64,000 bases of DNA from Polaromonas sp. (GTDB lineage: Bacteria; Pseudomonadota; Gammaproteobacteria; Burkholderiales; Burkholderiaceae_C), in contig NZ_JAQSDN010000001.1 in assembly GCF_029945925.1 (NCBI RefSeq), forward strand, positions 20,937-84,936, given 5' to 3'. How positions within the stretch are numbered: the stretch's first letter is position 1; every line of letters begins with the position of its first letter. The translations under genes were made by a program, and so were the position numbers. The notes below the pieces were generated by a model. It searched no databases. It had not been told where the DNA came from and saw only the letters and a list, made by a program, of their open reading frames with translations. Below, in pieces: positions 7,202 to 14,494 of this stretch.

Positions 7202-8236
7202 ATGAAGGTTACAACATTGGGCATTGATCTGGCAAAGAACGTGTTCCAGCTGCACGGGGTCAACGAATTTGGCAAACCCGTCATCAAGAAACAATTGAAG
7301 CGTGAGCAGATGGCAGCCTTCTTGGTGAACCTGCCGCCGTGCCTGATCGGCATGGAAGCCTGCGGTAGCGCCCACTACTGGGCGCGCAAGCTCCAAGGCT
7401 TCGGTCACACCGTCAAACTGATGGCCCCGCAATTGGTCAAGCCCTACGTCAAAACCAACAAGAACGATGCAGCCGATGCCGAGGCGATCTGCGAAGCGGT
7501 CGCCCGGCCCAACATGCGCTTTGTGCCGATCAAAAGCGTTGAACAGCAAAGCGTCCTGGCATTGCACACCGTGCGCCAGGGGTTCGTCAAAGCGCGCACT
7601 GCCCAAGCCAACCAGATCCGGGGCTTGCTGTCGGAATTTGGGCTGATCATTCCCCAGGGCATTGGGCATATTGCAAACCGGGTGCCTGAACTTCTTGAAG
7701 ACGCCAGCAACGAGCTGCCGGGGGCCTTTCGGCTGCTGGTGCAACGCTTGCTGGATCACTTGAAAGAGCTTGATGGCCAAGTCAAGGAATTGGAAACCCA
7801 GATCGTGAAGTGGCACCGTCAGAGTGAACTGAGCAGCAAACTGGCAGGAGTGCCTGGTATTGGCCCCATCACCGCCAGCGCCTTGGTGGCCACCATAGGA
7901 GACGCCAGGAACTTTGATAACGGCAGGCAGGTGGCGGCCTGGCTGGGCTTGGTGCCCCGGCAGCACTCCAGCGGGGGCAAACAAAATCTACTGGGACTCA
8001 GCAAGCGCGGGGACATCTACCTGCGCACCTTGCTGATCCACGGTGCCCACTCGGTGATTCACTGGGAGAGTCGCAAACCCGATTGCTGCAGTTGGGTCAG
8101 CGGCGTGCTCAAGCGGCGCAACAAGAATGTGGCGGCCGTTGCGCTGGCCAACAAGAATGCGCGCATTGTGTGGGCCTTATTGGCCCATGACAGAGAGTTC
8201 CGAGCCGACTACGTGTCCACCAGGGTGGCCGCATAG
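7202..8236 (+). CDS. IS110/IS1111-family transposase (DEDD recombinase)
   Basis: The 344-residue protein starts at ATG 7202 with AGGAGC ten bases upstream; the longer ORF would start inside the left inverted repeat. The N-terminal RuvC-like DEDD domain shows D9 (GIDLAK), E52 (GMEACG), and D89 and D92 (KNDAADAEAI). A coiled region around 180-210 follows. The C-terminal Transposase_20 domain has VPGIGPITASALVATIG and the Ser-containing segment RQHSSGGK (S256/S257), which holds the proposed catalytic serine. The length is full and no stops or shifts are seen, so it looks intact. Proteins of this family are guided by an RNA from the element's own non-coding end. Confidence 0.94.
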   Translation: MKVTTLGIDLAKNVFQLHGVNEFGKPVIKKQLKREQMAAFLVNLPPCLIGMEACGSAHYWARKLQGFGHTVKLMAPQLVKPYVKTNKNDAADAEAICEAVARPNMRFVPIKSVEQQSVLALHTVRQGFVKARTAQANQIRGLLSEFGLIIPQGIGHIANRVPELLEDASNELPGAFRLLVQRLLDHLKELDGQVKELETQIVKWHRQSELSSKLAGVPGIGPITASALVATIGDARNFDNGRQVAAWLGLVPRQHSSGGKQNLLGLSKRGDIYLRTLLIHGAHSVIHWESRKPDCCSWVSGVLKRRNKNVAAVALANKNARIVWALLAHDREFRADYVSTRVAA

Positions 8237-8336
8237 TCAAGTCGGTCAGTAGAGTCAACGAAAACAACGAAGCAGGGAGAACTGAACCACCGATTGCTCA
8301 GGCGATCATGAAGTGATGGCAAGACAGGTCAGACCG

Positions 8337-8456
8337 TGGTTGGCAAAGCCCGCTATAGCTGCTGCACCCGGAGTGCGCGCAAGCAATCGAGGAGCCAACC
8401 AGCGAATCCCATCAGGGACAGTGACCCAAAGTCACAAGAAAAGTCCGAATGTACGG
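8337..8456 (+). ncRNA. Predicted bridge/seek guide RNA of the IS (ends undetermined)
   Basis: The 283 bases between the transposase stop and the right inverted repeat fold into two guide-like loops. Loop 1 is closed by TGGTTGGC (8337-8344) and GCCAACCA (8394-8401), with an apical hairpin GCAC/GTGC (8364-8376). Between the stems lie ATAGCTGC (8355-8362), the reverse complement of the right target half, and GCGCAAGCA (8377-8385), identical to the left target half. Loop 2 has GTGAC/GTCAC (8421-8435) inside GGAC/GTCC. Around it are ATCCCAT (8406-8412), the reverse complement of the IS left end, and ATGTAC (8449-8454), identical to the IS right end. This matches the logic of IS110-family bridge RNAs. 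Transcription is inferred. Confidence 0.75.
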
Positions 8457-8504
8457 GTGCAATCTTTACCTTCGAGTCAGCATGAATTGAAAGCTTGGCA
8501 TACC

Positions 8505-8516
8505 GGGAGCGTCCAT
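8505..8516 (+). repeat. Right subterminal inverted repeat of the IS
   Basis: GGGAGCGTCCAT is the exact reverse complement of 7118-7129. Confidence 0.9.
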
Positions 8517-8519
8517 GTA

Positions 8520-8540
8520 CAGCTACAAATTAAATAGCAG
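8520..8540 (+). repeat. Dispersed repeat copy 3, right part
   Basis: CAGCTACAAATT followed by AAATAGCAG is the 3' half of the family. It directly abuts the right end of the insertion sequence. Confidence 0.75.
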
Positions 8541-8549
8541 CGCCGGGAC

Positions 8550-9089
8550 TCATGGCCGTGGCGTTTTGCGCGCCCGTGTCACCGCATCCGCCACATCCTC
8601 GCCCCGCGGGCCAAGCCCGCCCAGCCCGCCCAGCACCTGGTCGCCCGGTGGGAGGTCGCCCTTGGCCGCCTCCACCGCCCGCACCACCAGTTCGTCGTAG
8701 CCCGTCACCGCATCCGGCTCCCGCGAGAACGCCCACTCCGGCAGCAGCGCCAGCAAGACCTCCGCCGTGGTGCGCACCGTGCAGCCGGGCGCCACGTGGC
8801 CGCCCAACACGTCGCCGGTGGCGGTGGACAGCGCCATGTGCAGGTGCGAGCTGCTGCGTGCGCCCTCCCCCGTGCCGTTGAATGCCACCGTGCCCGACAG
8901 GCTCAGGATTTCCATGTCGCCCGTCAGGCGCCGCGGCTGCTCCGCGCCCGCGAACCGCAGGCCCGCGCTCGACAGGCTGCCGATGCCCGACAGCACAAAG
9001 GCCGCGCGGCAGTTGGCGCCGCGCACCGCCGCCTCGATGGCGCTGCGCAAGTCCTGGCCGGGGCTCAGGCGGATGGGAAGGGTTTGCAT
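8550..9089 (-). CDS. PPC (DUF296) domain protein, predicted DNA-binding
   Basis: The 179-residue protein is a single PPC/DUF296 domain. Diagnostic segments are LRSAIEAAVRGANCRAAFVLSGIGSL near residues 15-40, HLHMALSTATGDVLGGHV near 83-100 and GCTVRTTAEV directly after. In bacteria these trimeric proteins are predicted DNA-binding or metal-binding regulators of unknown target; the His residues of HLHMAL are a likely metal site. The last 30 residues are Gly/Pro-rich and outside the domain. A dispersed repeat separates it from the MazG-like gene on the same strand, so co-transcription is possible but not evident. Confidence 0.82.
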   Translation of the reverse strand: MQTLPIRLSPGQDLRSAIEAAVRGANCRAAFVLSGIGSLSSAGLRFAGAEQPRRLTGDMEILSLSGTVAFNGTGEGARSSSHLHMALSTATGDVLGGHVAPGCTVRTTAEVLLALLPEWAFSREPDAVTGYDELVVRAVEAAKGDLPPGDQVLGGLGGLGPRGEDVADAVTRARKTPRP

Positions 9090-9102
9090 GGTTTTATTGA
9101 GT

Positions 9103-9158
9103 CAAATTGGCCGATAGCCCTTACAGGCATTGCGCAGGCAGCTATCAAATCAAGAGCA
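9103..9158 (+). repeat. Dispersed intergenic repeat, copy 4
   Basis: This is one of the best copies: GATAGCCCTTA, then GCGCAGGCAGCTATCAAAT and CAAGAGCA. It fills the 80-base gap between the MazG-like gene and the PPC gene. Confidence 0.85.
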
Positions 9159-9169
9159 AATCGCTGACT

Positions 9170-9541
9170 TCACGCGCCCTGCTCCGGGTCGGTGAGGTCC
9201 GTGTATTTCTGGCTAGAGCCGCGGGCACGGTCCACCGGGTACTTCTCGGCATTGACGGCCAGCTTGAGCCGCGCGGCTTCCAGCAGGTCAATCTGCAGCT
9301 TGTCGCAAAGCTGCAGCAGGTAGAGCAGCACATCGGCCGCCTCGGCGGCCACCTCGGCCTTTTTGGGTGCGGCCAGGGTGCGGCTTTGTTCTTCCGTCAG
9401 CCACTGGAAGTGCTCCAGCAACTCCGCCGCCTCCACCGACAGGGCCGACGCCAGGTTCTTGGGCGAGTGAAACTGCTCCCAGTCGCGCGCCTGGGCGAAG
9501 TCGCGCAGGGACTGGGTCAGGGAAGGGATATCTTGGTTCAT
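9170..9541 (-). CDS. MazG-like nucleotide pyrophosphohydrolase
   Basis: The 123-residue protein starts at ATG 9541 (MNQDIPSLTQ); the longer ORF start lies in the upstream repeat. It is an all-alpha NTP-PPase of the RS21-C6/DCTPP1 type. The metal-binding helices show EAAELLEHFQWL near residues 37-48 and EAADVLLYLLQLCDKL near 67-82, the E-xx-E plus E-xx-D pattern. These enzymes hydrolyse non-canonical or excess (d)NTPs to NMP and pyrophosphate and act in nucleotide pool cleaning. The short single-domain form matches bacterial homologues rather than two-domain MazG. Confidence 0.87.
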   Translation of the reverse strand: MNQDIPSLTQSLRDFAQARDWEQFHSPKNLASALSVEAAELLEHFQWLTEEQSRTLAAPKKAEVAAEAADVLLYLLQLCDKLQIDLLEAARLKLAVNAEKYPVDRARGSSQKYTDLTDPEQGA

Positions 9542-9672
9542 GTCTTGGTATTTCCGGGCCGATGGGCAGGGTCGAATCTTCTCGGCAAGACTCAAGCGCA
9601 TGTTATGCGCATCAGCCCCCGCAGGCCTGTTGCATGCCTTCAAAGGGCCGCGTACACGCAAACTATTCATGC

Positions 9673-9728
9673 AAAAAACGGCTGCAGTCCAATAAGCACG
9701 GGCTCTAGAAGCTATCAAAACAAGAGCG
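9673..9728 (+). repeat. Dispersed intergenic repeat, copy 5 (diverged)
   Basis: This diverged copy has GGCTGCAGTCC, AATAAGCACGGGC and GAAGCTATCAAAACAAGAGC. It lies in the 366-base divergent gap between the MazG-like gene and the secreted hydrolase. I see nothing else identifiable in the rest of that gap. Confidence 0.65.
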
Positions 9729-9907
9729 ACCGGCAGACTTCACCGGCAAGTCGGCAGTCAACCCCATCGGCCGGTTACCTTTCATCCGCCCGAAACAGCA
9801 TCTCGCGCCGCTGCCCGGCCGTTCCGTCGCAATCAACGCCAGCGCCGGCCTTTGCGCTCCTACCATCGCGTCCAGTTTCAACCCAGTCAACACCCACGGA
9901 GCTCACC

Positions 9908-10936
9908 ATGTCCCTTTCACCCCACCGACTCTCTCTCGTTTTCTGCGGCCTGCTGCTGACGGCGGCCCAGGCCATGGCGGCGCAAGCCGGCTGGCGCCAG
10001 ATCACCATTCCAGGCACCGCGACCGATGCCGCGCCCATCGTGGCGGCCCTGTATTACCCCACGCAGGCGGCCGCGCGCACGATCGCCATGGGGCCGTTCA
10101 CGGTGAACGTGGCCATGCAGGCCGCGCCCGAGGCCAAGGTCAAGGGCCTGATCGTCCTGAGCCACGGCACCGGCGGCAGTGAACTTGCGCACAGCAGCCT
10201 GGCCGAGGCGCTGGCGCAGCAGGGCTACCTGGTGGCCGCCCTGCGCCACCCCGGCGACAACTGGCAGGACCGCTCCTTGCGCCAGGGCAGCCTGGAGCGT
10301 TATGCCACCGAGCGGCCGCGGCAGGCTTCGCGCGTGATCGACGCCCTGCTGAACGACCCGTTATGGAAAGACCGCATCGCCAGCGACGCCAGGGGGCCGC
10401 GCGTCGGCGCCGTGGGGCATTCGGCCGGGGGTTACACCGTGCTGGCCCTGGCAGGTGCACGGCTCGAGCCCTCCCGCTTCGACGCGCATTGCAACACCGA
10501 GCGCGCCGAGGACCCGATTTTCTGCAACACCGGCAAAGAGCGCATCCCGGCCACCAACCCTGGCGCCGCAGCGCCGGCCATTCCACCCCTGACCGATACA
10601 CGTGTGCGCGCCGTGGTGGCCCTGGCGCCTATGGGTGCCTTGTTCAGCGCTGCTTCGCTGGCGCAAATCCGCATGCCGGTGACGGTGTATGGGGCGCAGC
10701 AAGACCGTTTTCTGGTGCCGCGCTTTCATGCCGAATGGGTGGCTGCGAATGTGCCCGCCGTAGAAGTGCACCGCGTGCCCAATGCCTGGCACTTCGCGTT
10801 TCAGGACATGCCCACCATGCCCATCCCCTCCGAAGACGGCGACATTGGCGCCAACCCGCCCGGCTTTGACCGCGCTGCGTTTCTGGGCCAGTTGCAGCGT
10901 GAGCTTCCTGCGTTTTTTGACAAGGCCTTGAACTGA
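9908..10936 (+). CDS. Secreted alpha/beta hydrolase (dienelactone hydrolase/PAF-acetylhydrolase-like)
   Basis: The 342-residue protein starts at ATG 9908 with GGAG six bases upstream. A signal peptide (about 1-25, ending AMA-A) directs it to the periplasm. The core has LIVLSHGTGG (81-90, oxyanion region), the nucleophile elbow GHSAGG with S172, an Asp candidate in YGAQQDRFLV and the catalytic His in NAWHFAF. This pattern is shared by predicted dienelactone hydrolases and platelet-activating-factor acetylhydrolase-like lipases. A C-x-C-containing insertion (DAHCNTERAEDPIFCN) may form a disulfide. The substrate is unknown, and neighbours give no hint. Confidence 0.8.
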   Translation: MSLSPHRLSLVFCGLLLTAAQAMAAQAGWRQITIPGTATDAAPIVAALYYPTQAAARTIAMGPFTVNVAMQAAPEAKVKGLIVLSHGTGGSELAHSSLAEALAQQGYLVAALRHPGDNWQDRSLRQGSLERYATERPRQASRVIDALLNDPLWKDRIASDARGPRVGAVGHSAGGYTVLALAGARLEPSRFDAHCNTERAEDPIFCNTGKERIPATNPGAAAPAIPPLTDTRVRAVVALAPMGALFSAASLAQIRMPVTVYGAQQDRFLVPRFHAEWVAANVPAVEVHRVPNAWHFAFQDMPTMPIPSEDGDIGANPPGFDRAAFLGQLQRELPAFFDKALN

Positions 10937-10962
10937 CAGACACCCTGCGGTGCCGGGTCCGC

Positions 10963-11370
10963 CTAGCGCGCCGGTTTGGCGTTTTGCGCCACGGCCGCGC
11001 GTACCAGCGCCTTGAAGGCCGCTTCATCGATGGCATCGCCCTCTGCCAGATCAATGGCGCGGCGGGTGTTGCCTTCCAGACTGGCATTGAACAGCTTGGC
11101 CGGGTCCTTGAGCGAAGCGCCCTTGGGGAAAGTCAGCTTCACCTTGTCCTTGTAGGTCTCGCCGGTGCAGAGGATGCCATCGTGCGACCCGACCGGAATG
11201 TTCCACTTCCACTCCTCGACCACTGCCGGGTCGGCCTGCTGGATGAGCGCGCGGACATGGGGGAGCGTCTTCCCGCGCCAGTCGGCCAGGGACTTGATCT
11301 TTTCATCGATGAGTTTGGAAGGAGAATCGGCTTCCGCGCCGTCCTTCGATTTGCTTGGAGGTTTGCTCAT
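10963..11370 (-). CDS. DUF1801 domain protein (first of a tandem pair)
   Basis: The 135-residue protein starts at ATG 11370 (MSKPPSKSK); the longer ORF overlaps the next gene and is not needed. It is a DUF1801 (YdhG-like) protein with EEWKWNIPVGSHDGILCTGETYKDKVKLTFPKGASL-type signatures across residues 50-90. That fold is small alpha/beta, related to frataxin/YjbR shapes, and its biochemical role is not established. The basic, disordered first 20 residues are usual. A second DUF1801 gene lies 31 bases upstream on the same strand, suggesting a two-gene unit. Confidence 0.75.
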   Translation of the reverse strand: MSKPPSKSKDGAEADSPSKLIDEKIKSLADWRGKTLPHVRALIQQADPAVVEEWKWNIPVGSHDGILCTGETYKDKVKLTFPKGASLKDPAKLFNASLEGNTRRAIDLAEGDAIDEAAFKALVRAAVAQNAKPAR

Positions 11371-11401
11371 GTTGACTCCGTTTCCTTCACGATGGGCATG
11401 T

Positions 11402-11845
11402 TCACATCTTCTCGCCCGGCCGCTTGCTGGCCTGCTTGATCCAGGCGCTGAGTTGGGCTTCGTCGAGTTCAACGTCCTCGCGGATGTCGAGGTAACGCGT
11501 GTCCTGGCTTTTGGATTCGCCGGGCGGCACCGGCGACAGCGACTGCCCGCGGAAAAAAGTCCCCTTCACGTACTTGGTGAAGAAATGGAAGCTGAGGAAC
11601 CAGCCCTCCTGCCCCGGCGCCCCATAAAACGGCGAGTTCCATTTGACCGCCTTGCGCACACCGGGCACGGCGGCCACGACGAGTTCATCCAGCCGCCGCC
11701 CGACACCCTGCTTCCAGCCCGGCATGGCCGCGATGTAGGCCTGCACCGGCGCGTCGCCCTCGCCTTTTGCGATCTGCGGGTTGCCGCCGGAAAGCAGCAC
11801 CGGCTTGGCGGGTTTCGCAGCGGGCTGCAACTTCGTCTTGGTCAT
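11402..11845 (-). CDS. DUF1801 domain protein (second of a tandem pair)
   Basis: The 147-residue protein starts at ATG 11845; a GTG one codon earlier is also possible. The DUF1801 domain spans most of it. Recognisable parts are VQAYIAAMPGWKQGVGRRLDELV near 34-56, KAVKWNSPFYG near 66-76 and FFTKYVKGTFFRG near 88-100. The pair shares a fold but little direct identity, so it is an old duplication or a joint acquisition rather than a recent copy. No function can be assigned. Confidence 0.75.
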   Translation of the reverse strand: MTKTKLQPAAKPAKPVLLSGGNPQIAKGEGDAPVQAYIAAMPGWKQGVGRRLDELVVAAVPGVRKAVKWNSPFYGAPGQEGWFLSFHFFTKYVKGTFFRGQSLSPVPPGESKSQDTRYLDIREDVELDEAQLSAWIKQASKRPGEKM

Positions 11846-12009
11846 CACATGTGCTTCCGGTTAAAGCGACTTTATCCGAGCGTGCAGCCTCGTGCATCGC
11901 CGCCTAGCTGTGTCCACCAGCACGGCGTGCGGTACAGTTACTCACGCAGGAAGCAGCTGCTGCTGTCCGTCGCGCGGCGACCTTGTCTCGGGGCGTCCGT
12001 CATACCCCT

Positions 12010-12024
12010 CTATCAAAAATAGCA
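12010..12024 (+). repeat. Possible fragment of the dispersed repeat
   Basis: CTATCAAAAATAGCA resembles only the 3' hairpin of the family. It lies 13 bases before the hsdM start, in a 190-base gap where nothing else is recognisable. Confidence 0.3.
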
Positions 12025-12036
12025 AAGTGAAAGTCA

Positions 12037-14385
12037 GTGGATCCATCAACCATCAACAAAATCGTCTCCTTCATTTGGGGCATTGCAGACGATGTGCTGC
12101 GCGACCTGTTCAGGCGCGGTAAGTATCCTGACGTCATCCTGCCCATGTTCGTCATCCGACGTATGGACTCAGTGCTCGAATCAACCAAGCAAAGTGTGCT
12201 GGACGTCAAAAAGATGTTGGACGATGCTGGCATCACCGAACAGCGCGCGGCCCTCTGCGACGAAGCGGGACAGGCGTTTTACAACACCTCCCGCTTCACC
12301 TTGCGCGATCTGCAATCGCGCGGCAACCGGCAGCAATTGCTGGCCGACTTTGAGGACTACCTCAATGGTTTTTCACCCAATGTGCTGGACATCATCGAGA
12401 ACTTCAAGTTCCGCAACCAGCTCTCCACCCTGTCCAAAGCCGACGCCCTGGGCACGCTGATCAACAAGTTTCTGGACCCCGACATTGACCTGTCGCCTGC
12501 CGGCATCGACAACCACTCCATGGGCACGGTGTTTGAAGAACTGGTGCGCAAGTTCAACGAAGAAAACAACGAAGAGGCCGGTGAACACTGGACCCCGCGC
12601 GACGCCGTGCGGCTGATGGCCGACCTGGTGTTCCTGCCTATCGAATCACAGCTCAAGTCCGGCAGCTACCTGCTGTTTGACGACGCCTGCGGCACAGGCG
12701 GCATGCTCACCGTGGCCGAAGAAACGCTGGCCGCCATTGCCACCAAGCGCGGCCTGCACATCAAGAGTCACCTCTACGGGCAAGAGATCAACCCCGAAAC
12801 CTACGCCATCTGCAAAGCCGACATGCTGCTCAAGGGCGAAGGCGAAAACGCTGATCACATCGTTGGCGGTGCAGAGTGGTCCACCCTGTCCAACGATGCC
12901 TTCCCTGCGCAAGAGTTCGACTTCATGCTGGCCAACCCACCGTATGGAAAGAGCTGGAAGAAAGACCTGGAGGCCATGGGTGGCAAAGACGGCATGCGCG
13001 ACCCCCGCTTCAAGGTCACGCACCAAGGCGAAGAGCTGTCATTGGTCACCCGTTCCAGCGACGGCCAGATGCTGTTCCTGGTCAACATGGCGTCCAAGAT
13101 GAACCACAAGTCGGCCTTGGGCAGCCGCATTGCCGAGGTGCACAACGGCAGTTCGCTGTTTACCGGCGATGCGGGCCAGGGCGAAAGCAACATCCGCCGC
13201 TGGATCATTGAAAACGACTGGCTGGAGGCCATCGTCGCCCTGCCGCTCAACCTGTTTTACAACACCGGCATTGCCACCTACATCTGGGTGCTGTCCAACC
13301 GCAAGGCCGCGCACCGCAAGGGCCAGGTGCAGTTGATCGATGCCAGCCAGTGGTTCAAACCCCTGCGCAAAAATCTGGGCAAGAAAAACTGCGAACTCAG
13401 CGCCGAAGACATCTCCCGCATCACCCAAACCTTTTTCGACTTTGCCCAAACGCCCGAGTCCAAAATATTCCCCAACGCCGCTTTTGGCTACTGGAAAGTG
13501 GTGGTGGAGCGCCCGCTGCGCCTGCACAGCCAGTTGTCATTGCCGCGCATTGAAGGCCTGCGCTTTGCCAGCGGTGAGGAAGCCATCCGCCGCGCGCTGG
13601 TCGATGAATTGGGCCAAGCCCTGTTCAGCGACTTCAGCAAGGTGGAAAAGGCCCTGGAAAAGCGTCTGGCCGAATGGGGCAACGACGATGCCGAGGACGA
13701 TGCGGACGACAGCGACGCAGTCGACGACGATGACGAAGCCAGCACCGCCAAGGCCAAAAAAGGCCTGCCCGAAAAAACCAAACGCAAGCTGCTGGACGCC
13801 ACCACCTGGGCGCGCGATGCCCGCCTCTACCAGGTCGCCAACGAGTTGCGCGCTGCCCTGGGCAGCCACCTGTTTGAAGACCACAACGACTTCCGCGACC
13901 AGGTGGCCGTCCACCTCAAGCAGAGCCAAACCAAACTCTCGGCCCCCGACCTTAAAACCATCCTCAAGGCCGTGAGCTGGCGGGCTGAGGCCGCGCCGCC
14001 CGTGCGCGCCAAGGTGCACAAACTTGCCAAAGGCAAACTCAAAGCCAGGGCCGCCCCGCTGCACGGCCTGTACGACGCGGTAGTAGACGGCAAACCCGTG
14101 CTGGTGGAATACGAGCCCGACCCCGACCTGCGCGACACCGAGCAGGTGCCCCTGCTGGAAGACGGTGGCATAGCCGCCTTTATCCAGCGCGAAGTGCAGC
14201 CCTACACGCCTGACGCGTGGGTGAAGCTGGACGCCACCAAGGTGGGCTACGAGGTCAGCTTCACCCGCCACTTCTACAAACCCCAGCCCCTGCGCACGCT
14301 GGACGAAATTGCCACCGACATACTGGCCATTGAGAAAGAGGCCGATGGCCTGCTGGACGGGCTGCTGAAGGGAGTTTCAGCATGA
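12037..14385 (+). CDS. hsdM: Type I restriction-modification DNA methyltransferase subunit HsdM
   Basis: The 782-residue N6-adenine methyltransferase starts at GTG 12037. An N-terminal HsdM helical domain (about 1-150) precedes the SAM-binding motif DDACGTGGML near residue 217 and the catalytic NPPYG near 299. It is longer than classical HsdM (about 500). The extra C-terminal part contains an acidic linker (DDAEDDADDSDAVDDDDEA near 549-567) and a further helical region after 580. This long form is common in Proteobacteria beside large HsdR proteins. It would methylate the host sequence chosen by HsdS and, with HsdR, cut unmodified DNA. Confidence 0.93.
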   Translation: MDPSTINKIVSFIWGIADDVLRDLFRRGKYPDVILPMFVIRRMDSVLESTKQSVLDVKKMLDDAGITEQRAALCDEAGQAFYNTSRFTLRDLQSRGNRQQLLADFEDYLNGFSPNVLDIIENFKFRNQLSTLSKADALGTLINKFLDPDIDLSPAGIDNHSMGTVFEELVRKFNEENNEEAGEHWTPRDAVRLMADLVFLPIESQLKSGSYLLFDDACGTGGMLTVAEETLAAIATKRGLHIKSHLYGQEINPETYAICKADMLLKGEGENADHIVGGAEWSTLSNDAFPAQEFDFMLANPPYGKSWKKDLEAMGGKDGMRDPRFKVTHQGEELSLVTRSSDGQMLFLVNMASKMNHKSALGSRIAEVHNGSSLFTGDAGQGESNIRRWIIENDWLEAIVALPLNLFYNTGIATYIWVLSNRKAAHRKGQVQLIDASQWFKPLRKNLGKKNCELSAEDISRITQTFFDFAQTPESKIFPNAAFGYWKVVVERPLRLHSQLSLPRIEGLRFASGEEAIRRALVDELGQALFSDFSKVEKALEKRLAEWGNDDAEDDADDSDAVDDDDEASTAKAKKGLPEKTKRKLLDATTWARDARLYQVANELRAALGSHLFEDHNDFRDQVAVHLKQSQTKLSAPDLKTILKAVSWRAEAAPPVRAKVHKLAKGKLKARAAPLHGLYDAVVDGKPVLVEYEPDPDLRDTEQVPLLEDGGIAAFIQREVQPYTPDAWVKLDATKVGYEVSFTRHFYKPQPLRTLDEIATDILAIEKEADGLLDGLLKGVSA

Positions 14386-14439
14386 AATTAGCCTCTAGCC
14401 CCTGTGGAATATGCGCGAGCAGCTTCTTTTTTGATAGCA
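14385..14439 (+). repeat. Dispersed intergenic repeat, copy 6, inside the hsd operon
   Basis: The copy begins at the last base of the hsdM stop codon. It has GCCTCTAGCCCC, GCGCGAGCAGCTTC and GATAGCA. It separates hsdM from hsdS, genes that usually overlap or nearly touch. Confidence 0.8.
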
Positions 14440-14494
14440 AATCAAACGCCCAGCGCTTGCAGCGTGTCGAATGCACGACTGCCAGGAGCCGTGC

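Larger units (their letters stand above)
7111..8519 (+). mobile_element. IS110-family (IS1111-type) insertion sequence inserted in a dispersed repeat
   Basis: The 1.4-kb element carries one DEDD transposase gene. Its 12-bp subterminal inverted repeats ATGGACGCTCCC (7118-7129) and GGGAGCGTCCAT (8505-8516) match perfectly and sit a few bases inside the ends, as in the IS1111 group. Boundaries were set by removing the element so that the flanks rebuild a dispersed repeat. A shared CA at 7111-7112 and 8520-8521 makes the edge ambiguous by two bases and may be the recombination core. There is no target duplication beyond that, as expected for this family. The 283-bp downstream non-coding end carries a predicted guide RNA. 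Confidence 0.88.

Noticed and set aside
8313..8537. 74-residue ORF downstream of the transposase
   Set aside because: It runs through the predicted guide RNA, the right inverted repeat and into the target repeat; no ribosome site and no protein-like pattern.
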